Shown: positions 1-9,600 of the stretch, in pieces
Numbering within the stretch: the stretch's first letter is position 1
Layout of the letters: each line of letters starts with the position of its first letter
Assembly (NCBI GenBank): GCA_965224515.1
Contig: OZ245051.1
Location: 3,658,001 to 3,722,000, forward strand
Direction of reading: 5' to 3'
Source: Sedimenticola_A sp040506425
Lineage (GTDB): Bacteria > Pseudomonadota > Gammaproteobacteria > Chromatiales > Chromatiaceae
Length of the DNA stretch: 64,000 bases
The notes under the pieces: model-generated
Told to the model about the DNA's origin: nothing
The model's input: only the letters and a program-made list of their open reading frames with translations
Database searches by the model: none
Made by a program: the position numbers and the translations under genes

Positions 1-1245
1 AGGGCAATCCGCTGCCCTGGCCACCGCTTCGGCAAGCTGCACCGCCCCTGCACCACCCTCGCTGAAAGCCGTGGTTCTGGCCACCTGCAGGCCACGCTCT
101 TTGCAGGCGTTCTCGATCAGGCGCATCTCCTCTTCGCTGTCGTCTTCAAAACAGTTGATGGCGATGACCGGCTCAAAACCAAAGGCGCGCACACTCTTCA
201 CATGGTGGTCCAGGTGCAACATACCCCGTGAGAGCTCTTCAAGGCCGCCACTGTCCGTGGCTTCGGTGCAGCCGTGGATTCTGAGCGCGCGTACCGTCAC
301 CACCAGTACCACCGCACTGGGCCAGAGCCCGGAGCCGCGGCACTTGATATCGAAGAATTTCTCGGCACCCAGGTCGAAGCCGAACCCCGCCTCGGTCACC
401 ACGTAATCGCTCAGTGCGGCAGCGGTACGTGTAGCAATCACGCTGTTGCAGCCGTGGGCGATGTTTCCGAAAGGGCCACCATGCACCAGTGCCGGCACCC
501 CTTCAGTAGACTGCACCAGGTTGGGCAGCAGTGCATCCTGCAGAAGCGCTGCCATGGAACCCGTGGCCTGCAGCTTGTCTGCGGTTACCGGGTTGCCTTC
601 ACGGTCGAACCCCACAAGAATGCGCCCCAGCCTTGTTTTCAAATCCGGTAGATCTTCAGCCAGGCAAAGAATAGCCATCACCTCGGAAGCGGCGGTGATG
701 TCAAAGCTCGCCTCCCGCGGCACACCGTTGGTACGTCCGCCCAGGCCGATCACCGTCTGGCGCAGGGCACGGTCATTCATGTCCAGCACCCGCCGCCAGA
801 ACACCTGGCGATGCTCCAGGTCGAGCCCGCTTCGAAAGTGAACCGCGTTGTCCAGCAGTGCCGCCAGGAGATTATGCGCAGCACCCACAGCGTGGATGTC
901 GCCGGTGAAATGCATGTTGATCCGGGTTGAAGGTTCAAGTTGACAGCGCCCGCCACCGGTCCCTCCGCCCTTCATGCCGAAGATGGGCCCGAGCGAGGGT
1001 TCACGAAGGGCAAGGGCAGCCCGCTTGCCGATGCGCTGAAGTCCCTGTGCGAGACCGATGGAGACGGTGGTCTTGCCCTCCCCCGCGCGGGTGGGGTTGA
1101 TGGCGGATACCAGGACGATTCTGCCGCCGCTATCCCCACTGGACGGCGGCACCTTGCGGCGGATCTTAGCCATCTGGTCGCCGTAGATGAAAAGATCATC
1201 TGCATTGAGTTGAAGCGCTTCGGCAATTTCCATGATAGGACGCAT
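1..1245 (-). CDS. fhs: Formate--tetrahydrofolate ligase, C-terminus beyond window
   Basis: ATP-dependent ligation of formate to tetrahydrofolate, giving 10-formyl-THF for one-carbon metabolism in the cytoplasm. Translating the minus strand from the ATG at 1245 gives 415 codons open to the window edge. The nucleotide-binding loop NPTRAGEGKTT lies near residue 55, followed by REPSLGPIFGMKGG and, near residue 270, HGGPFGNIAHGCNS, all signatures of the family. Family members are about 555 residues, so roughly 140 C-terminal residues are missing because of the window edge, not a lesion. The gene lies 22 bp downstream of a co-oriented LysR gene, which may regulate it. 10-formyl-THF is also the substrate of HoxX, encoded 48 kb away, but no direct link is shown. 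Confidence 0.95.
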   Translation of the reverse strand, partial: MRPIMEIAEALQLNADDLFIYGDQMAKIRRKVPPSSGDSGGRIVLVSAINPTRAGEGKTTVSIGLAQGLQRIGKRAALALREPSLGPIFGMKGGGTGGGRCQLEPSTRINMHFTGDIHAVGAAHNLLAALLDNAVHFRSGLDLEHRQVFWRRVLDMNDRALRQTVIGLGGRTNGVPREASFDITAASEVMAILCLAEDLPDLKTRLGRILVGFDREGNPVTADKLQATGSMAALLQDALLPNLVQSTEGVPALVHGGPFGNIAHGCNSVIATRTAAALSDYVVTEAGFGFDLGAEKFFDIKCRGSGLWPSAVVLVVTVRALRIHGCTEATDSGGLEELSRGMLHLDHHVKSVRAFGFEPVIAINCFEDDSEEEMRLIENACKERGLQVARTTAFSEGGAGAVQLAEAVARAADCP

Positions 1246-1267
1246 TGATCACCTCACCGGTCTGTTT

Positions 1268-2125
1268 TCACTCTGAACGAAAGCCGTCCCTGATATAGTC
1301 CGAAAGACTTTCAATCACGGGCGACTTGCTCTTGTCTGAACGGTGCAGCGTGATGAACGACTCTGGAAGATCGGGAAAGCCTTCCTGTGCCGTCAGCTCA
1401 CGCATGTTCTCCTTGAGAATACTGCGCACCAGCACCGTCACGCCGAGTCCGGCACCGACAATGGACTCGATACCCGAAATGCTCGGGCTTGAGTAGGCGA
1501 TGCGGTAGGCCCGGCCTATCCTGTCCAGTGCCTTCAATGCCACGTTGCGTATTTTGCAGCCCTTCTGAAACAGGGTCAGTGGCAGCGGGTCGTGCTCATG
1601 GGCCGTGTGGTACTTGGATGTGACCCAGACCGTGCTCTCACGTCGCAGCACTTCACCGGTAACATTACCCGGCATTTCGGTAAACACACCCAGGTCGATC
1701 TCTCCCCGTCTCAGGCGGTTGCTGAGCCACTCACTGGGTTCACACAGCACCTCGACCTGGACCTGGGGATAGGCACTGGCGAACTTGGTGAGAATACCCG
1801 GTATATAGGTTGCCATGTAATCATCAGGGATGCCGACACAGACACTGCCGATCATGTGGGGCTGACTCACCGTTGAGAGCATCTCGTCATGCAGTTTCAG
1901 AATTCGCCGGGCGTAACCCAGAAGCATCTCACCATCAACCGTAAGGGTTGACCCTCTCCCGGCCTTCTCAAAAAGCGGCCGGCCAACCAACTCCTCCAGC
2001 TTCTTCATCTGCATGCTGACAGCGGACTGGGAGCGGTGAACCATCTGTGACGCACGGGTGAAACCACCCGCATCGACGATGGCCACCAGGGTGCGTAGAA
2101 GATCGGTATCGATGTCGTATTTCAT
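1268..2125 (-). CDS. LysR-family transcriptional regulator
   Basis: A 285-residue protein of normal LysR length. Residues about 5-63 form the N-terminal winged helix-turn-helix (LLRTLVAIVDAGGFTRASQ, then SQSAVSMQMKKLEELVGRPLF). Residues about 90-280 form the co-inducer-binding domain. The gene is transcribed toward fhs with a 22-bp gap, so the two are probably one transcription unit, and it is divergent from a DUF1127 gene. LysR regulators usually control a neighbour, so fhs or the DUF1127 gene are the candidate targets. The effector cannot be told from sequence. The start ATG at 2125 gives the usual N-terminus a few residues before the helix-turn-helix. Confidence 0.9.
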   Translation of the reverse strand: MKYDIDTDLLRTLVAIVDAGGFTRASQMVHRSQSAVSMQMKKLEELVGRPLFEKAGRGSTLTVDGEMLLGYARRILKLHDEMLSTVSQPHMIGSVCVGIPDDYMATYIPGILTKFASAYPQVQVEVLCEPSEWLSNRLRRGEIDLGVFTEMPGNVTGEVLRRESTVWVTSKYHTAHEHDPLPLTLFQKGCKIRNVALKALDRIGRAYRIAYSSPSISGIESIVGAGLGVTVLVRSILKENMRELTAQEGFPDLPESFITLHRSDKSKSPVIESLSDYIRDGFRSE

Positions 2126-2248
2126 TGATCATATTCTCGAATGAGTCACATCAATTTTATTCGTTTGATAAATCATAGATCAGGTACCACACTTATGCCA
2201 GTTACGGAGCGTAACTCATTGATACACCTAATTAAGGGACGAGAAGAG

Positions 2249-2506
2249 ATGAAACAGGTCATCGCTGGATACGAACATATTTCCTCACACAAACCGTTCG
2301 ATTCACTGGATTGGAAAACCGGTCCAAATGCCCTGATTCGCCTCGTCTGGAATCTGGGTATTCAGATCAGCTACTCCTACCGGCTGGCACGCCAGAGACA
2401 GCAGCTCGCCGAGCTCAGTGACGAGATGCTCAAGGATGTCGGCATCAGCCGCACTGAGGCTGTGCGCGAGGCCTCACGGCACTTCTGGGACGAGCCCAGC
2501 AACTGA
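2249..2506 (+). CDS. DUF1127 domain protein
   Basis: A small basic protein of 85 residues whose C-terminal half matches DUF1127: RQRQQLAELSDEMLKDVGIS followed by RTEAVREASRHFW. DUF1127 proteins are short, often arginine-rich, and some bind RNA or act in phosphate and carbon adaptation in other bacteria; the role here is unknown. An in-frame start upstream at 2141 exists, but the ATG at 2249 is preferred because it follows a purine-rich stretch (AAGGGACGAGAAGAG) and leaves a length usual for the family. It is divergent from the LysR gene and followed by a strong terminator-like hairpin. Confidence 0.75.
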   Translation: MKQVIAGYEHISSHKPFDSLDWKTGPNALIRLVWNLGIQISYSYRLARQRQQLAELSDEMLKDVGISRTEAVREASRHFWDEPSN

Positions 2507-2525
2507 TAACCTCCGGTTTGATGCA

Positions 2526-2559
2526 CCCTCCCTTCCCTGCATGGGAAAGGAGGGCTTTT
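2526..2559 (+). terminator. Rho-independent terminator after the DUF1127 gene
   Basis: A 12-bp stem with one mismatch (CCCTCCCTTCCC against GGGAAAGGAGGG) closes a short loop and is followed by CTTTT. It starts 19 bp after the DUF1127 stop codon and precedes the DUF89 gene on the same strand. Confidence 0.75.
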
Positions 2560-2609
2560 GCGTGGCAAACACGGTTTTGCTTTTGTTGAGAACCCAATAA
2601 ACTGTCTGC

Positions 2610-3449
2610 ATGAGATCCAAACCCGAATGCGACCAGTGCTTCCTTCGCCAGGCTATCCATGCCGCCAAGCTCTCCAATCTTGATACAGGCTCCACAAAGA
2701 GATTGATCTCCGCAGTCAAGGATGAGCTGGCTCACACAGCTGTCGATGTGACACCACCGGTTCGTGCTTCACGGGTTCATGCCGTGGTACGCAGTATCAG
2801 CGGAAACCCCGACCCCTACCGGCAGGCGAAGCAGCAGGCCACCAGCCACGCCCTGGAGCTCTACCCACAACTTAAACAACTGCTTGAACAGAGCGATGAC
2901 CCGCTGGATACGGCAGTAAGGCTGGCCATTGCGGGCAATATCATCGATCTCGGCGTGGCCTCCCATTACGACCTGGAAGGGAGTATCCAACGGGTACTTC
3001 AGCAACCCCTGGCAATCGACCATCGCGATGCACTGCGGGAAGCCCTGGACAGGGTCGATTCTGTGCTCTACCTGGCAGACAACGCCGGAGAAACCGTGAT
3101 GGACAGGCTGTTGATTGAAACCATTGGCAAGCCGGTCACCTACGTGGTCAAGGGCGGCCCGGCGGTAAACGACGCAACAGTTGAAGATGCCAAAGCCGCA
3201 GGTCTCGACCAGGTGTGTGATATCACGGACAACGGCGCTGCCATTCTCGGCACCCTGCTGGAGCAGTGTTCACCCCGGTTCAGAGAGCGGTTTGATACAG
3301 CCGAACTGATCATTGCCAAGGGTATGGCCAACTACGAAAGTCTTAGCGGGAGCGACAGACCCATATTTTTCCTGCTGCAGGCGAAATGTCCGGTGATATC
3401 CGAACACCTGGGGGTAGCTGAGAAATCCATCGTGGTGCTGAAGCAATAG
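2610..3449 (+). CDS. DUF89 / ARMT1-like metal-dependent phosphatase family protein
   Basis: A 279-residue protein of the DUF89 family, whose studied members are metal-dependent damage-control phosphatases that remove aberrant phosphometabolites. The N-terminus has the CxxC pair (KPECDQCFLRQ). YLADNAGETVMDRLLIE near residue 150 contains the Asp/Asn metal-binding set, and KGMANYESL near residue 230 is the second signature. The ATG at 2610 lacks a clear Shine-Dalgarno sequence but fits the family N-terminus with its early cysteines. The gene stands alone between a terminator and a convergent two-component system, so context does not suggest a substrate. Confidence 0.85.
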   Translation: MRSKPECDQCFLRQAIHAAKLSNLDTGSTKRLISAVKDELAHTAVDVTPPVRASRVHAVVRSISGNPDPYRQAKQQATSHALELYPQLKQLLEQSDDPLDTAVRLAIAGNIIDLGVASHYDLEGSIQRVLQQPLAIDHRDALREALDRVDSVLYLADNAGETVMDRLLIETIGKPVTYVVKGGPAVNDATVEDAKAAGLDQVCDITDNGAAILGTLLEQCSPRFRERFDTAELIIAKGMANYESLSGSDRPIFFLLQAKCPVISEHLGVAEKSIVVLKQ

Positions 3450-3498
3450 TTCATTCAGACAGGGTGAAAACGGCTCCGGGGACACACAATATTAGATA

Positions 3499-4149
3499 TC
3501 AGGAAAGATCCACCAGGCCGTGTTCGATAGCGTACTTTGCCAGGCCGGCGGCGGTATGGATGTCGAGCTTGTTTTTGATATTCAGGCGGTGAGTCTCCAC
3601 GGTTCTCACCGATATGTTGAGCAGCCGGGCGATGTCCTTGTTGCACTGCCCCTCGGCAATCAGTTTCAGCACGGTGCCTTCTCGCTTGGTCAGTACATCC
3701 TCATCTTCTGCTTCTGCCTGTTCTGGTTTTCTGAACAGCGTTTCAGAGGCCCCTGAACTGAAATAGGTATCTCCCTGGTTGATCACCTTGATTGCCCTGA
3801 TCAGTTCGTCCGACGAGACATCCTTCAGAACGTAACCCGAGGCCCCGGCATGCATCAGCTTGAGTATGTACTCCTGGTTGTCATGCATGCTCAGGATCAG
3901 TACGTGTATATCGGGCATCTCCTCCTTGAATAGGGGTGTCGCTTCCAGCCCCCCCATCACCGGCATGGTCACGTCCATCAGCACCACATCCGGCTTCACA
4001 TCCCGGGCTTTCTCCAGGGCCTCCCGTCCGTTGGTGGCCGTGGCAACCACTTCCAGCCCGGCCTCGCCCTCCAGACGGGCACTGATACCGTCAAGTACCA
4101 GTGGGTGATCATCAACCAGCAACAGCCTTATAGGGGGTTGTGAGCTCAT
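3499..4149 (-). CDS. NarL/FixJ-type response regulator
   Basis: Response regulator with an N-terminal receiver domain (LLLVDDHPLVLDG; phosphoacceptor Asp in VLMDVTMPVMGG, about residue 59) and a C-terminal LuxR-type helix-turn-helix (LTKREGTVLKLIAEG and VRTVETHRLNIKNKL). It pairs with the sensor kinase directly upstream, as NarL-type regulators do with HisKA_3 kinases. A GTG at 4158 abuts the kinase stop codon, but I prefer the ATG at 4149, which has AGGTGA at a suitable distance. The two genes are effectively co-transcribed. Regulated genes are unknown. Confidence 0.92.
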   Translation of the reverse strand: MSSQPPIRLLLVDDHPLVLDGISARLEGEAGLEVVATATNGREALEKARDVKPDVVLMDVTMPVMGGLEATPLFKEEMPDIHVLILSMHDNQEYILKLMHAGASGYVLKDVSSDELIRAIKVINQGDTYFSSGASETLFRKPEQAEAEDEDVLTKREGTVLKLIAEGQCNKDIARLLNISVRTVETHRLNIKNKLDIHTAAGLAKYAIEHGLVDLS

Positions 4150-4158
4150 CTCTTTCAC

Positions 4159-5520
4159 CTATCGCATCATCTTCTGTTCATTGGGCAGCATCGCCTTGAG
4201 GCGGGTACCTTCGCCCGGTTCACTGTGCAGGGTAAACTCGCCGCCGAGCAATTCGACACGTTCCCGCATATTACGCAGACCTATGCCTTCACCCGCAACC
4301 GTCTCATCCGGTTCAAAGCCGCACCCTTCGTCCCTGATATCCAGATGCACGAACTCCCCCTGCTGCCAGAGCCTCAGCAGCACATCACAGCGACCGGCAT
4401 GGCGTTCGATATTGGTCAGCGCCTCCTGTATCACCCGGTAGAAGGTTATCTCAATGTCCTCCGGCAGGCGCCGGCCAGTCAACTCGTGGTTTAGCACCGC
4501 ATTGATACCTGTCCGCTCCCTGAACTGATCAATCAGGCTGTCCAGGGCCGGATGCAGGCCCATATCATCCAGCAGGCTGGGGCGCAGGTCGTGGGAAATT
4601 CTACGCACCTCCTGTATGGCGTCGTTGAGCACGGCACCGCCTTTATCCAGGTCAACCAGGCTATCACCCTGCCCCTTCTGAAGCTTGTTGACTGCAGACT
4701 CGATACGAAACTTTACAGATACCATCAACTGGTTGATGCCATCGTGGAGTTCCCGCGCAAAGCGCCGTCTCTCGCTGACCTGAAAACGGATGGATTTATG
4801 GGCCAGTTCACGCAGACGGAAATCGGCAAGCCTGCTTTCGTGGATATTGATGGCCAGGCCGATGATCACAATGGTGATGACGGTAAATGCAATGATCAGC
4901 AGCACGGTAAAGAAAGTGTTGCGGATATTGATATTGACCTGGCTGCGTATCTTGGCCACATCCTTGGCAATGTCGTCAATATAGAGCCCGGTTCCCAACA
5001 TCCAACGCCAGCGCGGCAGTTGGACAGCGTAGCTCAGCTTATCCTCATCGGTTCCGGTGGAGGGCTTGTTCCAGAGATAGCGGTGAAAACCTCCACCATC
5101 AGCTGCAATCCGCAGTAGGTTGCGTATCACGAAGTTGCCATTGGCATCCTGCAGGTCATATAGATTGCGACCCACGATATCGCCCAGGATTGGATGAACC
5201 ATGTTGACCCCGTCCCTGTCGTAGACAAAGAAATAGCCATCTTCGCCATAGGTCAGTCCGTTGAGAATCCGCTTGACCTCCTCCTGGGCGGTAAACTCAT
5301 CAACGCTTTGGTCACGAACAATATGATCTATGGAGGCCAGGGCCAGGCTGATGTAGTTTTTCAGCTCCCGGCGTTTTGAGGCGAGCAGATTCTCCTCAAA
5401 AGTTCGAATCTCCTCCTCCGACAGTGTATGGGCCTGGTTGACGCTGATCATGGTGATGGCACTGCCCACCAGCAACAGGGGAAGGATCGCAAGGAGAAGT
5501 ATTTTGGTTTTAAAGGACAT
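4159..5520 (-). CDS. Cache-domain sensor histidine kinase (NarX-like output)
   Basis: Membrane sensor kinase of 453 residues. TM1 covers about 6-26. A single periplasmic Cache domain (about 35-195) contains the family motifs YGEDGYFFVYDRDG and GTGLYIDDI. TM2 covers about 203-225. The HisKA_3 dimerisation domain carries the phosphoacceptor His259 in RRRFARELHDG, and the ATPase has an N-box near EALTNIERHA and G-boxes DEGCGFEP and GEGIGLRN. The protein ends immediately before the response regulator gene, so the pair is one operon. Cache domains of this type often bind small carboxylates or other metabolites, but the ligand is not predictable here. Confidence 0.92.
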   Translation of the reverse strand: MSFKTKILLLAILPLLLVGSAITMISVNQAHTLSEEEIRTFEENLLASKRRELKNYISLALASIDHIVRDQSVDEFTAQEEVKRILNGLTYGEDGYFFVYDRDGVNMVHPILGDIVGRNLYDLQDANGNFVIRNLLRIAADGGGFHRYLWNKPSTGTDEDKLSYAVQLPRWRWMLGTGLYIDDIAKDVAKIRSQVNINIRNTFFTVLLIIAFTVITIVIIGLAINIHESRLADFRLRELAHKSIRFQVSERRRFARELHDGINQLMVSVKFRIESAVNKLQKGQGDSLVDLDKGGAVLNDAIQEVRRISHDLRPSLLDDMGLHPALDSLIDQFRERTGINAVLNHELTGRRLPEDIEITFYRVIQEALTNIERHAGRCDVLLRLWQQGEFVHLDIRDEGCGFEPDETVAGEGIGLRNMRERVELLGGEFTLHSEPGEGTRLKAMLPNEQKMMR

Positions 5521-5611
5521 GGCAGGCTGTGATTATATTCCGGCCCTCTATCCTGCCAAAAAACAGTGGAAGTTGAAATCCGCAATAGTACCGGCATCTG
5601 CCCCGGGGATA

Positions 5612-6643
5612 TCAATCGGCGTACTGGCTCATGATAACCCGAACCTCAGGGAGGAGAGTGAAGAACTTCGCCACAAGGTCTGGATCAAAGTGTTGCCCTG
5701 ACTCACTCTTCATCCACTCCACAGCCTTCTCAACAGGCCAGGCATCCTTGTATGGCCGGAGTGAGGTAAGTGCATCAAATACGTCTGCGATGGCCACTAT
5801 GCGCCCCGCCAGGGGAATATTCTCACCGACCAGGCCATGGGGATAACCCGAACCATTCCACTTCTCATGATGAGTCAATGCAACGGAACGGGCGAGACGC
5901 AATAAATCCGAGTCACTGTGCCTGCCGATAATTCTGCCCCCTATGTCACAGTGGGTCTTCATGGTCTCCCACTCCTGGGCGTCCAGTTTCCCGGGTTTGA
6001 GCAAAATGCTGTCGGGAATGCCGATTTTACCGATATCGTGCATTGGAGCCGCATTGTATAGAAGCTCGACCCATGTATCGTCCATCCCCGCAGCCCGCGC
6101 CAGCAACCTGCTGTAGTTACTCATGCGCATGATGTGCATGCCGGTTTCATTATCCTTGTATTCGGCTGCACGGCCCAGTCGCTGGATAATCTGCAACCGG
6201 GTCTGGTTGAGCAGGGCCGTGCGTTCACGCACTTTGTATTCCAGGACCCTGTTCTGGTCATAGAGCGCTATATGAGTTTTCACTCTTGAGAGTACAATCC
6301 GCGGCCTGATAGGTTTGGTAATGTAGTCCACGGCACCCAGATCGAATCCAAGCTCTTCGTTTTCAATCTCGTCCTTGGCGGTAATGAAGATGACAGGAAT
6401 ACCTGCTGTCTTGGGGTCCTCCTTAAGCTTGCGACACACATCATAGCCGTCCATGCCCGGCATCATGACATCGAGCAGAATCATATCCGGACGGCTGTCA
6501 CTGCGAGCGATCTCCAGGGCCTTTTCACCGTTGATCGCGGCCATGACGGTGTAGTTTGGTTTGAGTACCCCTCGCAACACCTCAATATTGTCGGGTATAT
6601 CGTCCACTACCAGGATCGATTGCCCATATGTGTTTCGACTCAT
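5612..6643 (-). CDS. Response regulator with HD-GYP domain (c-di-GMP phosphodiesterase)
   Basis: A 343-residue two-domain protein: receiver domain with phosphoacceptor Asp58 (MILLDVMMPGMDG) and an HD-GYP domain with HDIGKIGIPD at about 202-211 and HHEKWNGSGYP at 258-268. All catalytic metal ligands I can check are intact, so it should hydrolyse cyclic di-GMP. Its ATG overlaps the stop of the upstream hybrid kinase by 4 bp, indicating translational coupling. It is therefore probably the phosphorylation-controlled output of the sensor cluster at 6.6-15.2 kb. Confidence 0.93.
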   Translation of the reverse strand: MSRNTYGQSILVVDDIPDNIEVLRGVLKPNYTVMAAINGEKALEIARSDSRPDMILLDVMMPGMDGYDVCRKLKEDPKTAGIPVIFITAKDEIENEELGFDLGAVDYITKPIRPRIVLSRVKTHIALYDQNRVLEYKVRERTALLNQTRLQIIQRLGRAAEYKDNETGMHIMRMSNYSRLLARAAGMDDTWVELLYNAAPMHDIGKIGIPDSILLKPGKLDAQEWETMKTHCDIGGRIIGRHSDSDLLRLARSVALTHHEKWNGSGYPHGLVGENIPLAGRIVAIADVFDALTSLRPYKDAWPVEKAVEWMKSESGQHFDPDLVAKFFTLLPEVRVIMSQYAD

Positions 6644-9600
6644 TTAACATCCTTCCCGGCTTTCGATGGCGATACCTGTCTCAGCTTGGTGATAAGCAGA
6701 TCCATTTGTTGCAGTGCACTGTCGAACTGGTAGCCGACAATAAGCTTTCGGATCCCGGCCAACCGATCGCCGGTCTCTTCTGCAAGAGGTCCCTGGAGAA
6801 TCTCGTCCACCAGGTCAACTGCATCGGTATTGTTTGCGAACAGCAGTTTTCTAAGTTTTAACATCGATTCATTGAGTGTTTTCAACTCCATTGTAGCTGG
6901 CCTGTGGGCTTCAAACACTCCCTGATCTTCCTGAAATCTTTGAATGGAATCCAATACCCTCTTGAGTTCACTGTCTACGAGGTGAAGAGCCTGGTTCACC
7001 TCATCCGGGCCCGCCTCTCTCTTGCATGCCAACTCCAGCGCCCTTGCCAATGTCTGCAGCTGCAGCGCGCCGATATTCCCAGCGACCCCCTTCAGACTAT
7101 GTGCATACCTGATTGCATCCTTGTGGCTGCCCTCTTTATAAGCAGTGTCAAATTGTGTGGTAAAGTCAGCCTGGCCATCATGGAACATTCCCAGCAGTTT
7201 CACATAGAGTGACGTATTGCCCTGGGTTGCGTGCAGCCCGGCATCAGTGTCGACGCCTTCAAGCAGTGAGAGCTGACTTTCATCAAGGGATTCTGGAAGT
7301 TCAGGCTGTTTCACCAGCGGTATTTCTGCAGGGTACTCGGCAGGCTCTTCGGGGGTGATCCACTCTGCCATGGTCGCAAACATCTCGTTTACATTTACCG
7401 GCTTGGCTATGTAGTCATTCATACCCGCCTCAAGGGCCGCCTCACGGTCATCCATCATCGCCTCTGCGGTCATGGCGATGATAGGCAGATCACTGAATCG
7501 CTCATCCCTGCGTAACTCCCGCGTAGCCTCAAGACCATCCATCTCCGGCATCTGAACATCCATCAATACACCATCAAAGGTTGCGTTCCCGAGTATTTCC
7601 AGGGCTTCCCGGCCATTGTTTGCGATGGTCAGCAGAACTCCTGAGTTTCTCAGCAGCTCCATAACCAGTTCCTGGTTGATCTCGTTGTCTTCCACCAGCA
7701 GTACACGCGCCCCGCGCAGGTGGGTTGAGGACTCCAGTTTTCCAGCCACCTCCAGGGCGATTGAATCTCTATCCAGTGTTATGTGTCCGAAAGACCTCAG
7801 AATGGTATCGAACAGTGCAGAAGGGCTGATGGGCTTGATCAATATATGATTCAGATCGACATACTCAACTGACCTCTTCAGTTCTTCCGAATCGTGTGCC
7901 GTGACCATAATAATCAAAGGTGGTGAGTCGAGCTCCAGCTCTTCATGGATGACGCGTACCAATTCATCACCATTCATACCCGGCATTTTCCAGTCGACCA
8001 GCACCAGGTCAAAACCCTGCCCTTCCCTCTCGGACGCCCCAAGTTTTCTCAGGGCAGCTTCACCCGACCCGGCCTGATCAGGTCGCATACCGAAACTCTT
8101 GAGGTGGTTTGAGAGTATCTCCCTTGCGCTGCCATTGTCATCAACAACCAGGACATTGAGATCATAGAGATCATCGGGCAGCATCCATGCCACTTCCGGC
8201 TCGGCCTTGCCGTAACCAAGATCTATGGTGAAGAAAAAGGTGCTGCCCTCCCCTTCGGCGCTTTCAAAGCCAATCTCTCCCCCCATCAGTTCCACAAGGC
8301 GTTCCGAGATAACCAGCCCCAGGCCCGTACCTCCGTATTTCCTTGATATGGAACTGTCTGCCTGGGTGAATGACTGGAAAAGCTGTTCTTGCTGCTTTTC
8401 GCTCATACCGATTCCGGTATCCTTCACGGAGAACCTCAGGCAGATCTTTTCACTGTCACTTGAAATGGCCTGGCAGGCGACAATCACTTCGCCCTGGGTA
8501 GTGAATTTCACCGCATTGCTTCCCAGGTTGACCAATACCTGTCCAATACGCAGCGGGTCGCCCACCAGGGCCAGGGGGATCTCCGGGTCAATATTGAATA
8601 TAAACTCCAGGCCTTTCTCCTCTGCCTTCAAGCCGACCAGGTTTGAAAGATTATCAAGGACCTTTTCCAGCCTGAACTCGACCGACTCCAACTCCATCCG
8701 CTGGGCCTCGATCTTGGAGTAGTCGAGAATATCGTTGATGATGTTCAACAACATATCCGCCGAGTTGCACACTTTCTGGATGTAATTACGCTGTTTAGGA
8801 TCCAGGCCGGTCTGCAACGCCAGGTGTGACATGCCGATTATGGCGTTCATGGGTGTGCGGATTTCGTGGCTCATGGTGGCAAGGAAGGTTGATTTGGCCC
8901 GACTCGCCTCCTCCGCAACCTCCTTCGCCTCGCGAAGCGCCTTTTGGGATGCCTCAAGCTCTTTCAGGGTCGACTCCGCCCGCTTTTTCTGACTATTTGC
9001 ATCCTGCATGATATTCAGCGCGGCCTGGCGTGATTTTTCCAGTGCAAGGTTACTGTGTTCCAACTCTTCCGCACGATGAGCGGCTACCTCTTCGGCCATC
9101 TTGCGATCAGTGATGTCCTCCTTGATGGCAAGAAAATGGGTGATCTCACCCTCGGTATTCCTCAGCGGGGAGACCAAGGCCGATTCCCAGTAAAGTTCGC
9201 CCGACTTGGTTTTGTTCAGAAATTCACCATGCCACTCCCTGCCCGCAGTAATCGTATTCCACAGACCATCATACTCATCGCTTGATGTGTGCTCTGACTT
9301 GAGTATGCGTGGATTCTGGCCCAGGGCCTCTTCCCGGCTATAGCCGGTTTTTTCGATGAATGCGTTATTCACATATTCAATACTGCCATCCATGTCGGTG
9401 ATAACCACTGTAGCCGGACTCTGCTCGACCGCACGACTGAGCTTCAACAGTTCGTTCTCTACTTCTTTGCGACGGGTGATGTCATTGATAATGCTGATTG
9501 CATTCCAGCTGCCCTGGATATTGACTGCAGAGAGCGCTATCTCTACAGAAAACTCGCGACCGCTCTTATGCAGTGCCTCGACCTCCACGGTCTTGCCGAC

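Noticed and set aside
71..841. Three overlapping plus-strand frames at the left edge
   Set aside because: Antisense to fhs, which reads through the whole stretch with family motifs.
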